Below are positions 54,995 through 64,000 of a DNA stretch of 64,000 nt, in pieces. The first letter of the stretch is position 1, and each line of letters begins with the position of its first letter. The translations under genes were made by a program, and so were the position numbers. The DNA is from Gluconobacter wancherniae NBRC 103581 (GTDB lineage Bacteria; Pseudomonadota; Alphaproteobacteria; Acetobacterales; Acetobacteraceae). The stretch lies in the NCBI RefSeq assembly GCF_007988885.1, contig NZ_BJUZ01000002.1, positions 1 to 64,000 on the forward strand. The letters are read 5' to 3'. Below the pieces are notes generated by a model that saw only the letters and a list, made by a program, of their open reading frames with translations, ran no database searches and was not told the origin of the DNA.

Positions 54995-56875
54995 ATGGGC
55001 GATATCATTTCAACCGAGCATAAGTCGGTGGAATCACGCGCAGCTGCCACGCCAATCGTGATTGTCGGGCATGTCGATCATGGGAAGTCCACGCTGATCG
55101 GGCGTCTTCTCTATGATACGGATAGCCTGCAGGACGGCAAGCTTGCGCAGATTGTCGAGAGCAGCCGCAAGCGTGGTTTGGCTGTGGAGTGGAGCTTTCT
55201 GCTCGACTCTCTGCAGATCGAGCGCGATCAGGGTGTGACCGTTGATTCGACGCGTATTCCCTTCACGCTCAATGGCCGCGAATTCGTTATTGTTGATGCG
55301 CCTGGCCACCGCCAGTTCCTGCGGAATATGATCACGGGTGCGGCTGACGCGGAAGCAGCCGTTCTTGTGGTTGATGCGCAGGAAGGCGCGCAGGAGCAGA
55401 CGCGCCGTCATGCAATGCTGCTGCGTCTTATCGGTATTCGCCATGTGATCGTGCTGCTAAACAAATCCGATATTCTGGGGTTTGATGAGGCACGCATTGC
55501 GCAGGCTGAGGCAGATGTGCGCCAGCTTCTGGGTCGTCTGGAAATTCAGGTGGAGGCTGTTGTTCCGGCCTCCGCGCGTGATGGCGATAATATCGCTACC
55601 CGTTCGGAGCGTGCGCCTTGGTATAAGGGGCCCACACTGATTGAGGCTCTGGCAGACGTGCCACCGCCAGCTTCGCGTCTCACACTTCCGTTCCGTATGC
55701 CGGTTCAGGACGTCTATCGTTTCGATGATGTGCGTTATGTCGCTGGTCGCATCGAGCGCGGGACCGTGCGGGTTGGTGACAAGCTGGCTATCGGGTCTCA
55801 GGGGCAGGTTGCTACTGTTGCGGAAGTCTGCCGCTGGCATGCTCCTGTTCATCCGATAGCCGGTGCTGGCGAATCCATTGCCCTGCGTCTTGAGCCGGAT
55901 CTGGTTCCGGATCGTGGTGATCTTCTCTTCGCAGCCGATGACGCTGCTGCTGCACCGGAGAAGGCTGCACGTATCCGCACGCGCCTTTTCTGGCTGCGCG
56001 GTGAGCCGCTTCGGGTTGGGGAAAGCTTTAAGCTGCGCCTCACGACGGCCGAACATGATGTGACGGTTGTATCCATTGATGCTGTCGTTGATCTTGATGA
56101 TCTGACATTGCGTCCGGGCGACAGCGTGCAGCCTGATGGTTTTGCGGAAGTGACGCTTGCTGCGTCTCATGCCGTGCTGTTCGACCCATTCTCTCCCGGT
56201 TTTGGGGATGGTCGCGGCGTTCTGGTTGATCATCATCAGCGGATTGTTGGTGGTGCTCCACTGATTGGTCCGGCTGAACTGGCGACTGGCGAGCGTGCCA
56301 TTCATCCGACGGCAAGTCGTGTTTCCGCGCAGCAGCATGCGCAGGCCCGTGGGCACAAAAGCGCTGTATTCTGGCTGACCGGTTTGCCGGGCTCTGGGAA
56401 AAGCACTGTGGCGCGTGCTGCGGAGGAAGCTCTCGTTGCTCAGGGTATTAAGGCTACGGTTCTGGATGGAGACACTCTGCGCGCCGGGTTGTGCAGTGAT
56501 CTTGGTTTCTCACCGGAGGACCGTACGGAAAATATCCGTCGTGCGGCTCATGTGGCACGGATTCTGGCGCAGAGTGGTCAGGTCGTGATTGTTGCGCTCG
56601 TATCGCCGCTGCAGGCTGATCGTAATCAGGCGCGCAGCATTGTAGGCGAGGGCTTCCATGAAGCATTTGTCGATACATCGCTGAGTGTGTGCGAGACGCG
56701 TGATCCGAAGGGTCTTTATGCTGCGGCCCGGGCCGGGAAAATTCCCGAATTTACGGGGGTTTCTGCGCCATACGAAGCACCCCTTTCGCCAGATCTGCGT
56801 ATCAACTCTGAACGCTCTACTGAAGAAGCTGTTGGAGAGTTGACCGGGTTTATCCTGAGAGTCGTGCAGGCCTGA
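54995..56875 (+). CDS. cysNC: Fused sulfate adenylyltransferase subunit 1 / APS kinase
   Basis: 626 residues. Residues 1-430 are a CysN GTPase: [18 protein letters not shown] (about 24), [12 protein letters not shown] (about 101), LNKSDILGF (about 155), then beta-barrel domains. Residues about 455-626 are a CysC kinase: [17 protein letters not shown] (about 459), [16 protein letters not shown] and [19 protein letters not shown]. The first half drives APS formation and the second makes PAPS. A GTG at 54989 overlapping the cysD stop is an alternative start. Having an APS kinase next to an iron-sulfur type reductase raises the question of which substrate CysH uses. Confidence 0.95.
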   Translation: MGDIISTEHKSVESRAAATPIVIVGHVDHGKSTLIGRLLYDTDSLQDGKLAQIVESSRKRGLAVEWSFLLDSLQIERDQGVTVDSTRIPFTLNGREFVIVDAPGHRQFLRNMITGAADAEAAVLVVDAQEGAQEQTRRHAMLLRLIGIRHVIVLLNKSDILGFDEARIAQAEADVRQLLGRLEIQVEAVVPASARDGDNIATRSERAPWYKGPTLIEALADVPPPASRLTLPFRMPVQDVYRFDDVRYVAGRIERGTVRVGDKLAIGSQGQVATVAEVCRWHAPVHPIAGAGESIALRLEPDLVPDRGDLLFAADDAAAAPEKAARIRTRLFWLRGEPLRVGESFKLRLTTAEHDVTVVSIDAVVDLDDLTLRPGDSVQPDGFAEVTLAASHAVLFDPFSPGFGDGRGVLVDHHQRIVGGAPLIGPAELATGERAIHPTASRVSAQQHAQARGHKSAVFWLTGLPGSGKSTVARAAEEALVAQGIKATVLDGDTLRAGLCSDLGFSPEDRTENIRRAAHVARILAQSGQVVIVALVSPLQADRNQARSIVGEGFHEAFVDTSLSVCETRDPKGLYAAARAGKIPEFTGVSAPYEAPLSPDLRINSERSTEEAVGELTGFILRVVQA

Positions 56876-56884
56876 TGGTTACGG

Positions 56885-56913
56885 TGGTGGGACATCGTTA
56901 TGGTGTCCCACCA
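56885..56913 (+). terminator. Hairpin at the end of the cys operon
   Basis: TGGTGGGACA (56885-56894) pairs perfectly with TGTCCCACCA (56904-56913), nine-base loop, 10 bases after the cysNC stop. The following sequence is TTAAAGG rather than a T-run, so termination strength is uncertain. Confidence 0.65.
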
Positions 56914-57367
56914 TTAAAGGCATCGTTCATGCGCTGCCTCATGAGAAGAAAATGTTCATTGTTGTGATGCATAAAGCTGCGAGCTGATCCGCTTAGTGTT
57001 TGTTTTTTTTGGTAATGTATTTATAAATTTCATAATTAAAACCAATAGTTATTGTGTTTTATTTTAATTAATACAAAAAACATAAAAATATCATTTAAAT
57101 AATAACTCAAGAATCAATTCAATGTGATATTTTTGTTATTAACATATTTAAATGTTTGTTTTTTAACTAAAGGACATATTTCTAATAATTTTTAATATTA
57201 TTATGGCATTCCAGGAATATTACTTGTTATTTTCTTGGCTTATTTCTAATGGAATTTGCTCGCGAATAATTTAGCTCTGCGCGCGTAGTTGTGAGAACGC
57301 ACATATGAGATGTTGCGTTAGTGATGGGGTATAGCACAAAGACCCCAGCGGGCGCGGAAGAAAAAAC
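56914..57367. other. Long AT-rich upstream region of the sugar transporter
   Basis: About 450 bases without a gene, extremely AT-rich between 57000 and 57260. It probably includes the transporter's promoter and control sites. GGAAG lies seven bases before the ATG at 57368. No repeat array or RNA gene recognised. Confidence 0.45.
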
Positions 57368-58777
57368 ATGTCAGATCAGTTAACCACCACCAAGAGAAGC
57401 ACCGGGACGGCTTTGACCAATACGATTGCCGCCATTTCTGCAACGGGCGGCCTGCTGTTTGGTTATGACACAGGGATCATCTCCTCGGCCCTCCTGCAGC
57501 TCAAGGCGGAGTTTCATCTGGATACGCTGGGGGCGGAAATCGTGACGTCGGCCATTATTCTCGGCGCTCTTTTTGGGTGTCTGGGGGCTGGCACACTCTC
57601 TGACCGAATGGGGCGGCGGCGCACGGTAATGGTTGCTGCCGCGCTATTTCTGATCGGCACAGTGATGGTTGCGACAGCGCACAGCGTTGCCATGCTGATT
57701 ACAGCACGCCTTCTTCTTGGTTTGGCTATTGGTGCTGCGTCTCAGATCGTGCCGATATACATTGCTGAAATTTCACCGCCCGAAAAACGCGGCCGTTTGG
57801 TTGTCGGTTTTCAGTTGGCCGTTGTTTTCGGTGTTACCGTCTCGTTCGTCACCGGGTATCTACTGCGCGATCACAGCTGGCGGATCATGTTTGGCATTGG
57901 AATGCTGCCGGCCTTGATTCTCTTTGTGGGTATGGTTTTCTTGCCGAACAGCCCACGCTGGCTCGCGATGCGGGGGCGTCATGATGAAGCGCGGGACGTG
58001 TTGCGCAAGGTTCGCCCTTCTGATGAGGTTGCAGAACAGGAACTGCGCGAAATCCTGGAGGGGCATGACGAGCAGGCTCCTTGGTCCGTGCTGGCCAAGC
58101 CGTGGGTTCGCCCTGCTGTCATTGCGTCTGTTGGTATTGCGCTTTTGTGCCAGCTGACCGGCATCAATGCCGTAATGTATTACGCTCCGACAATTTTTTC
58201 GGGTGCAGGATTCGGGCAGGACTCAGCGCTTCTGACGTCTGTTGCTGTTGGGTGTGCGATGATTTGTGCCACTTTGTTTGGTGGCTGGGCTGTAGATGCC
58301 TTGGGTCGTCGTACCCTGCTGCTGAGACTGCTCCCAGGTGCGGTCGTATCGCTTATTATTCTCGGTGGTCTCTTCGCCTTTCACCTGACGACCGGCATTG
58401 GCGCATGGCTCACTGTTCTGGCTGTGATGGGATATACGGTTTTCAACACGGGTAGCCTGTCTGTTGCGATTTGGCTTATTGGTGCGGAGGTTTACCCTCT
58501 GTCGTGCCGTGGCAAGGGAATGAGCCTTGTTGCAGGAAGCCATTGGGGCGCTGATCTTGTTATTTCACTCACCACGCTTTCGCTGGTTGAGGGGCTCGGT
58601 GCTGGTGGCACGTTCTGGCTATTCGCTGCGGTTAATGCGCTCGCGCTGGTGTTCATCGCGCGGTATGTCCCCGAGACCAAAGGCAAGTCTTTGGAACAAC
58701 TCGAAGCCAGTCTGAAGAACGGCACTTTTGCTCCTGTTGCCAAAGCTCAGAAGCAGGCCAATCTTCAGACATCTTGA
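57368..58777 (+). CDS. Sugar-porter family MFS transporter
   Basis: 469 residues, 12 predicted spans. Family signatures: GGLLFGYDTGIISSALL (TM1, about 29), DRMGRRRTVM (loop 2-3, about 80), PIYIAEISPPEKRGRLV (about 128), FLPNSPRWLAMRGRHDEA (loop 6-7), LCQLTGINAVMYYAPTIF (TM7, about 262), DALGRRTLLLRL and the C-terminal PETKGKSLEQLE. It is related to GalP/XylE/GLUT-type proton-hexose symporters. It probably imports a hexose or pentose; exact substrate unknown. It is monocistronic, ending at a strong terminator. UDP-glucose dehydrogenase lies convergent downstream. Confidence 0.9.
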   Translation: MSDQLTTTKRSTGTALTNTIAAISATGGLLFGYDTGIISSALLQLKAEFHLDTLGAEIVTSAIILGALFGCLGAGTLSDRMGRRRTVMVAAALFLIGTVMVATAHSVAMLITARLLLGLAIGAASQIVPIYIAEISPPEKRGRLVVGFQLAVVFGVTVSFVTGYLLRDHSWRIMFGIGMLPALILFVGMVFLPNSPRWLAMRGRHDEARDVLRKVRPSDEVAEQELREILEGHDEQAPWSVLAKPWVRPAVIASVGIALLCQLTGINAVMYYAPTIFSGAGFGQDSALLTSVAVGCAMICATLFGGWAVDALGRRTLLLRLLPGAVVSLIILGGLFAFHLTTGIGAWLTVLAVMGYTVFNTGSLSVAIWLIGAEVYPLSCRGKGMSLVAGSHWGADLVISLTTLSLVEGLGAGGTFWLFAAVNALALVFIARYVPETKGKSLEQLEASLKNGTFAPVAKAQKQANLQTS

Positions 58778-58802
58778 TGATTTCAGTGTAGATGCGGTTT
58801 GC

Positions 58803-58832
58803 GCCCGGCGGAAAATTCCGCCGGGCTTTTTT
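58803..58832 (+). terminator. Rho-independent terminator of the MFS gene
   Basis: GCCCGGCGGAA (58803-58813) pairs with TTCCGCCGGGC (58816-58826), followed by TTTTTT. A strong GC stem with a T-run, just before the convergent gene's stop at 58838; the reverse strand also has a preceding A-run. Confidence 0.95.
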
Positions 58833-58837
58833 GTGTG

Positions 58838-60163
58838 TCAGACGCGGCCGATGGAACGGTAATCGAAGCCTGCCGCTTTCATGGTGTCCGAGTTCCAGAT
58901 ATTCCGCAGGTCTGCAATTGCTGTTCCGCGCATGGCCGTTTTGAGGCGGGCCGGATCCAGGGCGCGAAACATGTTCCATTCTGTCAGCACGACCAGAATA
59001 TCGGCATTTTCAGCGGCAGACAGTGCGTCGTCGCAGTAGCGAATCTTTTCCGGCAAGAGCGCGCGGGCGGGTGTCATCCCTTCTGGATCGAAAGCCTGAA
59101 TGACAGCGCCGGCGTCGTGCAGGCGATGAAGGATGGGAATGGATGCCGCTTCGCGCATGTCATCAGTGTCTGGTTTGAAGGTCAGGCCCAATACACCGAC
59201 CGTCCTCCCCGCAACACTGCCACCAGCCTGCTCGATGATACGCTCCGCCATGCGTATCTTGCGGGCTTCATTGACAGCCACTGTTGCCTCGACGAGTTGT
59301 GTTGGAGCGCCTGCGTCCTGCGCGATGGCCGTCAGGGCGCGTGTGTCTTTTGGAAAGCAGGAGCCGCCATATCCTGGCCCTGGATACAGGAATCTTGGCC
59401 CGATCCGTTCATCCAGACCCATGCCGCGCGCGACATCGTGGATGTTGCCACCGACTTTCTCGCAGAGATCGGCCATCTCGTTGATGAACGTCACTTTCAT
59501 GGCGAGGAAAGCATTGGCTGCGTATTTGGTGAGCTCGGCCGTTTCCAGATCGGTGAAGACGATTGGGGCATCAATCATATAGAGAGGACGATAGAGTTCT
59601 CTCAGGGCGTCCTTTGCGCTTATGCCTTGATCGGGGCCGCTTTCATCTATGCCAATAATCACGCGGTCCGGGCGCATAAAGTCGCCAATGGCGTTGCCTT
59701 CGCGCAGAAATTCCGGATTTGAGGCTACATCAAACAACAGGTCGGGTCGGGCTTCACGCAGGATACGCGCGACTTCGCGGCCTGTGCCTACGGGCACGGT
59801 GGATTTAGTGACAACGAGCAGGCCACGCTTTGCCGTACGCGCGATTTCGGCTGCTGCATCGTAGACATAGGTCAGATCTGCATGGCCATCGCCGCGACGG
59901 GTCGGTGTTCCCACAGCAATGAAAACCGCATCGGCGTTTTCGATTGCAGTTGAGAGGTCATCTCCGAAGGTAAGACGTCCTGCCTGTGTATTGGTGGCGA
60001 CGATCGTGTCGAGGCCAGGCTCATAGATGGGAATACTGCCTTTGCGGAGCGCTTCGAGACGTTTTGGATCCCGTTCGACGATGGCAACATCCGTACCAAA
60101 TTCGGCAAAACATGCGCCGGATACAAGTCCGACATATCCACCGCCGATCATTGCGATACGCAT
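58838..60163 (-). CDS. ugd: UDP-glucose 6-dehydrogenase
   Basis: 441 residues. NAD site MIGGGYVGLVSGACFAEFG at the N-terminus, FIAVGTPTRRGDGHADL (about 83), STVPVGTGREVARIL (about 119), SNPEFLREGNAIGDFMRPDR (about 146) and the catalytic Cys in PGYGGSCFPKDTRAL (about 262). It oxidises UDP-glucose twice to UDP-glucuronate for acidic exopolysaccharides. A longer frame to 60454 exists, but GGAGAGGAGA lies just before the ATG at 60163 and the family starts there. Convergent with the sugar transporter gene; the AsmA gene lies upstream on the same strand. Confidence 0.95.
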   Translation of the reverse strand: MRIAMIGGGYVGLVSGACFAEFGTDVAIVERDPKRLEALRKGSIPIYEPGLDTIVATNTQAGRLTFGDDLSTAIENADAVFIAVGTPTRRGDGHADLTYVYDAAAEIARTAKRGLLVVTKSTVPVGTGREVARILREARPDLLFDVASNPEFLREGNAIGDFMRPDRVIIGIDESGPDQGISAKDALRELYRPLYMIDAPIVFTDLETAELTKYAANAFLAMKVTFINEMADLCEKVGGNIHDVARGMGLDERIGPRFLYPGPGYGGSCFPKDTRALTAIAQDAGAPTQLVEATVAVNEARKIRMAERIIEQAGGSVAGRTVGVLGLTFKPDTDDMREAASIPILHRLHDAGAVIQAFDPEGMTPARALLPEKIRYCDDALSAAENADILVVLTEWNMFRALDPARLKTAMRGTAIADLRNIWNSDTMKAAGFDYRSIGRV

Positions 60164-60248
60164 TAAGGTGTCTCCTCTCCGATTGGGTGTGCATAGCGAC
60201 CTCCCGCGAGAGGGGCAAACAGCGGAGTTGTGGCCAGTATATGTGTGC

Positions 60249-62147
60249 TCAGCGTGTAGGGCGCAGGCAGGCATTGCCCGATGCGAAGGAGCGCAGTGCT
60301 GGTGGCAGTGTTGTGACGGTATTGGACTCTGCGAGCAGTGCTTTGCCCTGTTTTGAGAGGGCTGCCAGACTGAGCTGTGGGCTATCGAACGGCCCTTTGA
60401 CGCGGACCGGAATATCGAGGGCAAAAAAGCCTGTTGAGAACGGACGGCTGGCAAATACGAGATCGAACCAGTGTCTGTTCAGGTCGAACGATGCTTTCGC
60501 TGCGACGATTCCGATAGAGGTTCTGATCCTCAGAGGCGCTACGGTTCCGATGCCCTGATGCAGTTCCATCACGCCCAGAAGGCAGGTGATTGGGACTGTA
60601 CCTTTGGGGCGCCGGAAGATGAGCCGCAGATCCATTGATGCGGCTTCCACAATTTCCCGGGCAATTTCACCTTGCTCCATACTTACGGCTGCCGAGAGAT
60701 CTGCCTTGCGCGTGGCTTCATTGAGCGTATGGGCGTTTCTGGCGCTCGCGATGACCTGAATTCCGAGTTTGCCTTTGACGGGAATGGGCGCAAATCCGGC
60801 AGCCTTGCGAAGGCGGTCTATGTCGCCATGGCGGGCGTCGAACTGAGCATCGATATCCGTGCCGTCACGGGCGGCTTTCAGGCTTCCCTGTGCACGAATG
60901 GTTGTTCCCAGATAGCCAAGCGACAGTTCGTGAACGACGATTTTCCCCGGAGCCTGTTCAGCATTCAGAGCAAGGCCCGACATGGACAGGTCATTATACG
61001 TGACCTGTGTGGCGGAGAGACGGATGTTCAGGAGTGGATCCGGCTTGAGGGGCACTTGCAGGGGGATGTCTGTGTGGGCCGCTCGGCCAGTGGGTTTCTT
61101 GCCTTTCGGCTGGGACAATCCTGCCAGCATGCTGTTTACATCCAGAGCGCCCAGCGAAATGTTCGCGTGAATGTCGTCGGGTTTTGTGTGATTGCCTTCC
61201 TCAAGGTCAAAGGTGGCGTCCTTGATGACGGTGCCCTTGATCTGCCCGGAAGTCTGCTCAAGGTGCCAGCTATCCTGAAGATGGGAAAAATTCCCGTTGA
61301 TCTCCATCGGTACGGTGTCCTGAAAGTCTTTCAGGCCCGCCAGATCAAGCAGGGGACGGGATGTGGGAGTTTTGACTGTAATGTGGCCTTTGATGCCGTC
61401 TACGTTCAGGACATCGGTCAGGGTGCCGTCAAAACCGATCTCCAGATCCCCTGAGGTGATCTTCGCTTTTGCTTCATATGGGCGTGGGGAGAGGCGGAGC
61501 ATGGCGATTGATGCCATTGTGGTATCAATCGCGACTGGGGTTCCGTTATAGGCTCCTGCAAGGGTCATGAGGAGCGGGCTGGTGTCGCTTTGGGACGACA
61601 GATGCATGTTGTCGAGGCGCGCATCGTATGAGCTGCCGCCTGCAGAGCGATATGTGACGTCGCTTTTTAGAATCCGTACATCGCGAATGCCCGGAAACCA
61701 GTGTGTATCGGGCGCATCATTTTCGGGTTTGTCAGTGTTTGTTGGCCCGGGCTGGGCATCTGCTGGCGCAAACCGCCAGTTGGGTTGCCGCTCGGGGGTG
61801 CGTTCGAAAATGCCTGAAAAGCCGGTGATGATAACATCTCTGCTCTGGACGGGGCCGTGTAAAAGCGTGGTCAGGCGTATCTGTGCGTGCAGGGTGTCTA
61901 GCGTGATCATCTGAGGGCGGCTGCCGCCGGGGATGTTGGCAATGGACAGGCCCTCCAGATCGGCTGTCAGCCAAAGTCCGGCGCGGACATGCAGATGGTG
62001 GATCTCGACGCTGCGTCCTGTTGCATGCGCAATGCGTTGCGCGGCAAGGGAGGCGAAATCCTTGTGATCGACCCAGTACAGGCCTGCTCCAAGAGTACAG
62101 GCTGTGATAGCGGGAACGATGAGGGCAAGCGACGTAAGCCAGCGCAA
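60249..62147 (-). CDS. AsmA-family envelope protein
   Basis: 632 residues. An N-terminal membrane span (SLALIVPAITACTLGAGLYW, about 5-24) is followed by the AsmA start FASLAAQRIAHATGRSVEIH and LSIANIPGG. Long beta-rich periplasmic stretches follow, and the C-terminal AsmA_2-type domain has EQGEIAREIVEAASMDLRLIF and VKGPFDSPQLSLAALSKQGK. AsmA-like proteins are bridge-type lipid transporters or assembly factors between the membranes. It starts at a TTG with GAAAGG upstream. Located between ugd and the porin gene on the same strand; the 85-base gap to ugd has no terminator I can see. Confidence 0.88.
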   Translation of the reverse strand: MRWLTSLALIVPAITACTLGAGLYWVDHKDFASLAAQRIAHATGRSVEIHHLHVRAGLWLTADLEGLSIANIPGGSRPQMITLDTLHAQIRLTTLLHGPVQSRDVIITGFSGIFERTPERQPNWRFAPADAQPGPTNTDKPENDAPDTHWFPGIRDVRILKSDVTYRSAGGSSYDARLDNMHLSSQSDTSPLLMTLAGAYNGTPVAIDTTMASIAMLRLSPRPYEAKAKITSGDLEIGFDGTLTDVLNVDGIKGHITVKTPTSRPLLDLAGLKDFQDTVPMEINGNFSHLQDSWHLEQTSGQIKGTVIKDATFDLEEGNHTKPDDIHANISLGALDVNSMLAGLSQPKGKKPTGRAAHTDIPLQVPLKPDPLLNIRLSATQVTYNDLSMSGLALNAEQAPGKIVVHELSLGYLGTTIRAQGSLKAARDGTDIDAQFDARHGDIDRLRKAAGFAPIPVKGKLGIQVIASARNAHTLNEATRKADLSAAVSMEQGEIAREIVEAASMDLRLIFRRPKGTVPITCLLGVMELHQGIGTVAPLRIRTSIGIVAAKASFDLNRHWFDLVFASRPFSTGFFALDIPVRVKGPFDSPQLSLAALSKQGKALLAESNTVTTLPPALRSFASGNACLRPTR

Positions 62148-62389
62148 AAGAGTGACGCCTTTCTGGGGAAGAAAGAAAGCACGCTACTCCAGATGGCGCG
62201 TGTGGGGGAGTGGCTGTATCTTGTGTATCGGTTATTGTGTTGCTGGAAACTATTTTGAGATTTTCCCGCATCTGACAATGCGGGAAAATTCGTCCGAAAT
62301 ACCCTTGAGCGTGAAGAGCATCGTCCAGTCAATCATATTCAATTTATGGATTGAATTATGATTTTTAAATAATTCAAAAATGGTGGATT

Positions 62390-62407
62390 GCAGGGCCTAA
62401 GCCCTGC
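62390..62407 (-). terminator. Possible terminator of the porin gene
   Basis: On the reverse strand GCAGGGC pairs with GCCCTGC around a four-base loop, seven bases after the stop codon; a T-run (TTTTT) appears about ten bases further on. Confidence 0.6.
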
Positions 62408-62414
62408 TGTGGAT

Positions 62415-64000
62415 TTAGTTAAAAGGCATGTAACGCAGGGACATGAACACCATGTTATCGCTGGTGTGTGGGGCGCCACCAATGCCTGAGAAAGAGTCGA
62501 CGTAGGTGTACGAATATTGTGCGCCTACGCGGACGGTGCCGTAATCACCTTTCAGGTAATCATACCAGAAACCTGTGGTGCCTTGCGCAACCGTGTGGAC
62601 GTTGGCCCCGGCAGCACAAAGGCTGCTGAGTTCTGTGTTGCATCCAGACATATTGTAGAGTGGGTTGCCGTAACCGTAGGATTTTCCACCGGCGTTGAAG
62701 TAGGCCCGAGACCTGACTTCTTCTGCGCCGGCATAAGCGTAGAGGCGCAGGGCTTTTGTGGGGTTGCCATAAACTCCAAGAAGGACATTGGCCTCTGGGA
62801 GAGGGTGTGTGGAGCCGTTTTGGTTGAAGCTGTAGTCGGGAATATTGGAGGTGCCATAGCGGCCGATTCCAACGCCGACTAGACCCGAGGCTTGGAAATA
62901 AAGTTTTTTGTTGATGATTGGCAGGATCAGACCGCCGCCGCCGCCGCCCGCAACGGATGTGTGGCTCTGGCCGCTTCCGGTTACGCTGGTGCGGTCGTGC
63001 AGAAAGCGCATGACGCCGGTAAGTTCGTAGTGGCCCCAACCTGGATCAGCAGAAAATTTTGTGATGATGTCAGGAGCAACATCGGTCGCGTAATAAGTGT
63101 CTGGGTTATTTACGTTTGCGCCGCTCTCTTTATAGGTCACGACGGTGCTGCCAGGCTCATAAGGAGAGCCCGACGGAACGGCAGACGGATTTTCGATCGA
63201 CAGACCGACATGATAGCGACTGTTGTCGAAGCCTTTGACGATACGGACCTGACTGTTTCTGGTCCAGTTGAAGCCGGGGACGTACTGGGCTTCGATGGTC
63301 AGCGGGATCTGTTCATCACGAGCTGACATGCCCTTGTTGAACATCGTAATGAGAGACCAGTTCTGGCCGCCAAGAATCTGGAGATCATCAGCCTGATCTT
63401 TCAGCTCTCCATAAAACAGACGAGCGCGCAGGACGTAAGAATTGGACTGGCGGGAGTTTGATGCAGATCCTGCGCCTTGGAAATCTGTTTCCACATAAGC
63501 GTCAGCTTCAAGCTTGCTGCTGATTTTTCCTTCCACCAGTGCAGCCAAACGGCTTTGGCGCTCCGTCTGGTGGAATTCATTCATGTGGGCTGCAGCATTG
63601 TTGCCCCACGGAATGGCATTAAAGCCTGTTGAGATATCAGACGCTGTGTTGCGTGATCTCCATATTGTGGCCGCTTCAGCAAACCCGCCAAGCGTAATTC
63701 GGATGCCACCCACCTGAATTTGACCGCGACGCAAAGGGCCATACAAGCTGGAGTGTGCCGGGGGGGTGCCGGTTATTTCGCCATAAGGTGTGCTTGCTGT
63801 GCGGGGAGGAGCCAGCAGGGGAGTGCTGACATTCCAGGAGGTCTGACCGCCACGGGCGTTAGGATTAATGTATCCTGCGCGCTGGCTGTAAGGGTTGTTT
63901 TCGGCTTCTTCACGCTGGTGCGCGAGAACGGCGCGCGCGCGCTTTACCTCCTCGTTGTGTTCTTTCTTCATTACGGCGAGCTGGCTTTGCATGGCGCGGA
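62415..64000 (-). CDS. DcaP-like outer-membrane porin, 5' end cut by the window
   Basis: At least 525 residues are visible; the reading frame stays open to the window edge and the signal peptide is missing, so the true start lies beyond 64000. A coiled-coil/linker region (QLAVMKKEHNEEVKRARAVL) leads to a barrel beginning IQVGGIRITLGGFAEAATIW, then TERQSRLAALVEGKISSKLE, EADAYVETDF, LRARLFYGELKDQADDLQIL and GGQNWSLITMF. It ends with aromatic-rich strands (DNMVFMSLRYMPF). DcaP-type trimeric porins take up dicarboxylates or sugars; here the substrate is unknown. Nearby terminator at 62390-62407. Confidence 0.8.
   Translation of the reverse strand, partial: RAMQSQLAVMKKEHNEEVKRARAVLAHQREEAENNPYSQRAGYINPNARGGQTSWNVSTPLLAPPRTASTPYGEITGTPPAHSSLYGPLRRGQIQVGGIRITLGGFAEAATIWRSRNTASDISTGFNAIPWGNNAAAHMNEFHQTERQSRLAALVEGKISSKLEADAYVETDFQGAGSASNSRQSNSYVLRARLFYGELKDQADDLQILGGQNWSLITMFNKGMSARDEQIPLTIEAQYVPGFNWTRNSQVRIVKGFDNSRYHVGLSIENPSAVPSGSPYEPGSTVVTYKESGANVNNPDTYYATDVAPDIITKFSADPGWGHYELTGVMRFLHDRTSVTGSGQSHTSVAGGGGGGLILPIINKKLYFQASGLVGVGIGRYGTSNIPDYSFNQNGSTHPLPEANVLLGVYGNPTKALRLYAYAGAEEVRSRAYFNAGGKSYGYGNPLYNMSGCNTELSSLCAAGANVHTVAQGTTGFWYDYLKGDYGTVRVGAQYSYTYVDSFSGIGGAPHTSDNMVFMSLRYMPFN

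Noticed and set aside
58799-59722. Forward frame of 307 codons opposite ugd
   Set aside because: Starts inside the terminator and mirrors ugd.

Overview
The window looks like chromosomal DNA from an alphaproteobacterium of the acetic acid bacteria (Acetobacteraceae; genus not resolvable by eye). The pointers are a hopanoid RND exporter (HpnN), a Hint-domain surface protein of the kind common in Acetobacteraceae, IS5-type transposase remnants that resemble the IS12528/IS1031 groups of Gluconobacter and Komagataeibacter, a DcaP-like porin and fused CysNC. No rRNA, tRNA or CRISPR array was recognised.

Positions 1 to about 32,040 form a surface-polysaccharide island. Its parts are: KpsS/KpsC-type capsule anchor transferases (1.8-5.1 kb); an LtaS/phosphoglycerol-transferase-like membrane enzyme; a sterol-desaturase-like membrane oxygenase with two GT4 glycosyltransferases; a reverse-strand run of kpsM, kpsE, kpsT, an OPX lipoprotein, hldE, an AGE-family epimerase and a methyltransferase; and a forward-strand heptose block of three unusually large GT9 (heptosyltransferase-type) proteins, two different HldD epimerases and a GmhB-like phosphatase. 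Together they could make ADP-heptose, build a heptose-containing polymer and export it by an ABC-dependent (group 2 capsule type) route. The island is littered with decayed insertion sequences at 1-600, 19.1-21.1, 26.6-27.8 and 31.7-32.0 kb. These bound the sub-blocks and suggest assembly by transfer and rearrangement.

Positions 32,090-46,757 are more ordinary: a TonB-dependent receptor, a periplasmic cupin and a VOC protein in an overlapping pair, hpnN, a YigZ/IMPACT protein, a uracil/xanthine permease, a Hint-domain repeat protein overlapping a modular GT4 gene, and radA.

Positions 46,849-53,196 hold the most interesting locus: a phage-shock (Psp) envelope-stress system with pspF divergent from pspA-pspB. 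No ordinary PspC is present. Instead there are two exported beta-repeat ('toastrack'-like) proteins, one with a long proline-rich tail and one whose cytoplasmic end looks like the PspC C-terminus. The run continues on the same strand, after about 45 bases, into mlaE-mlaF, which encode a lipid ABC transporter. This suggests an envelope-stress module wired to lipid transport.

Positions 53,449-64,000 hold sulfate assimilation (cysH-cysD-cysNC), a sugar-porter MFS transporter with a strong terminator, UDP-glucose dehydrogenase, an AsmA-family protein and a DcaP-like porin cut by the window end.
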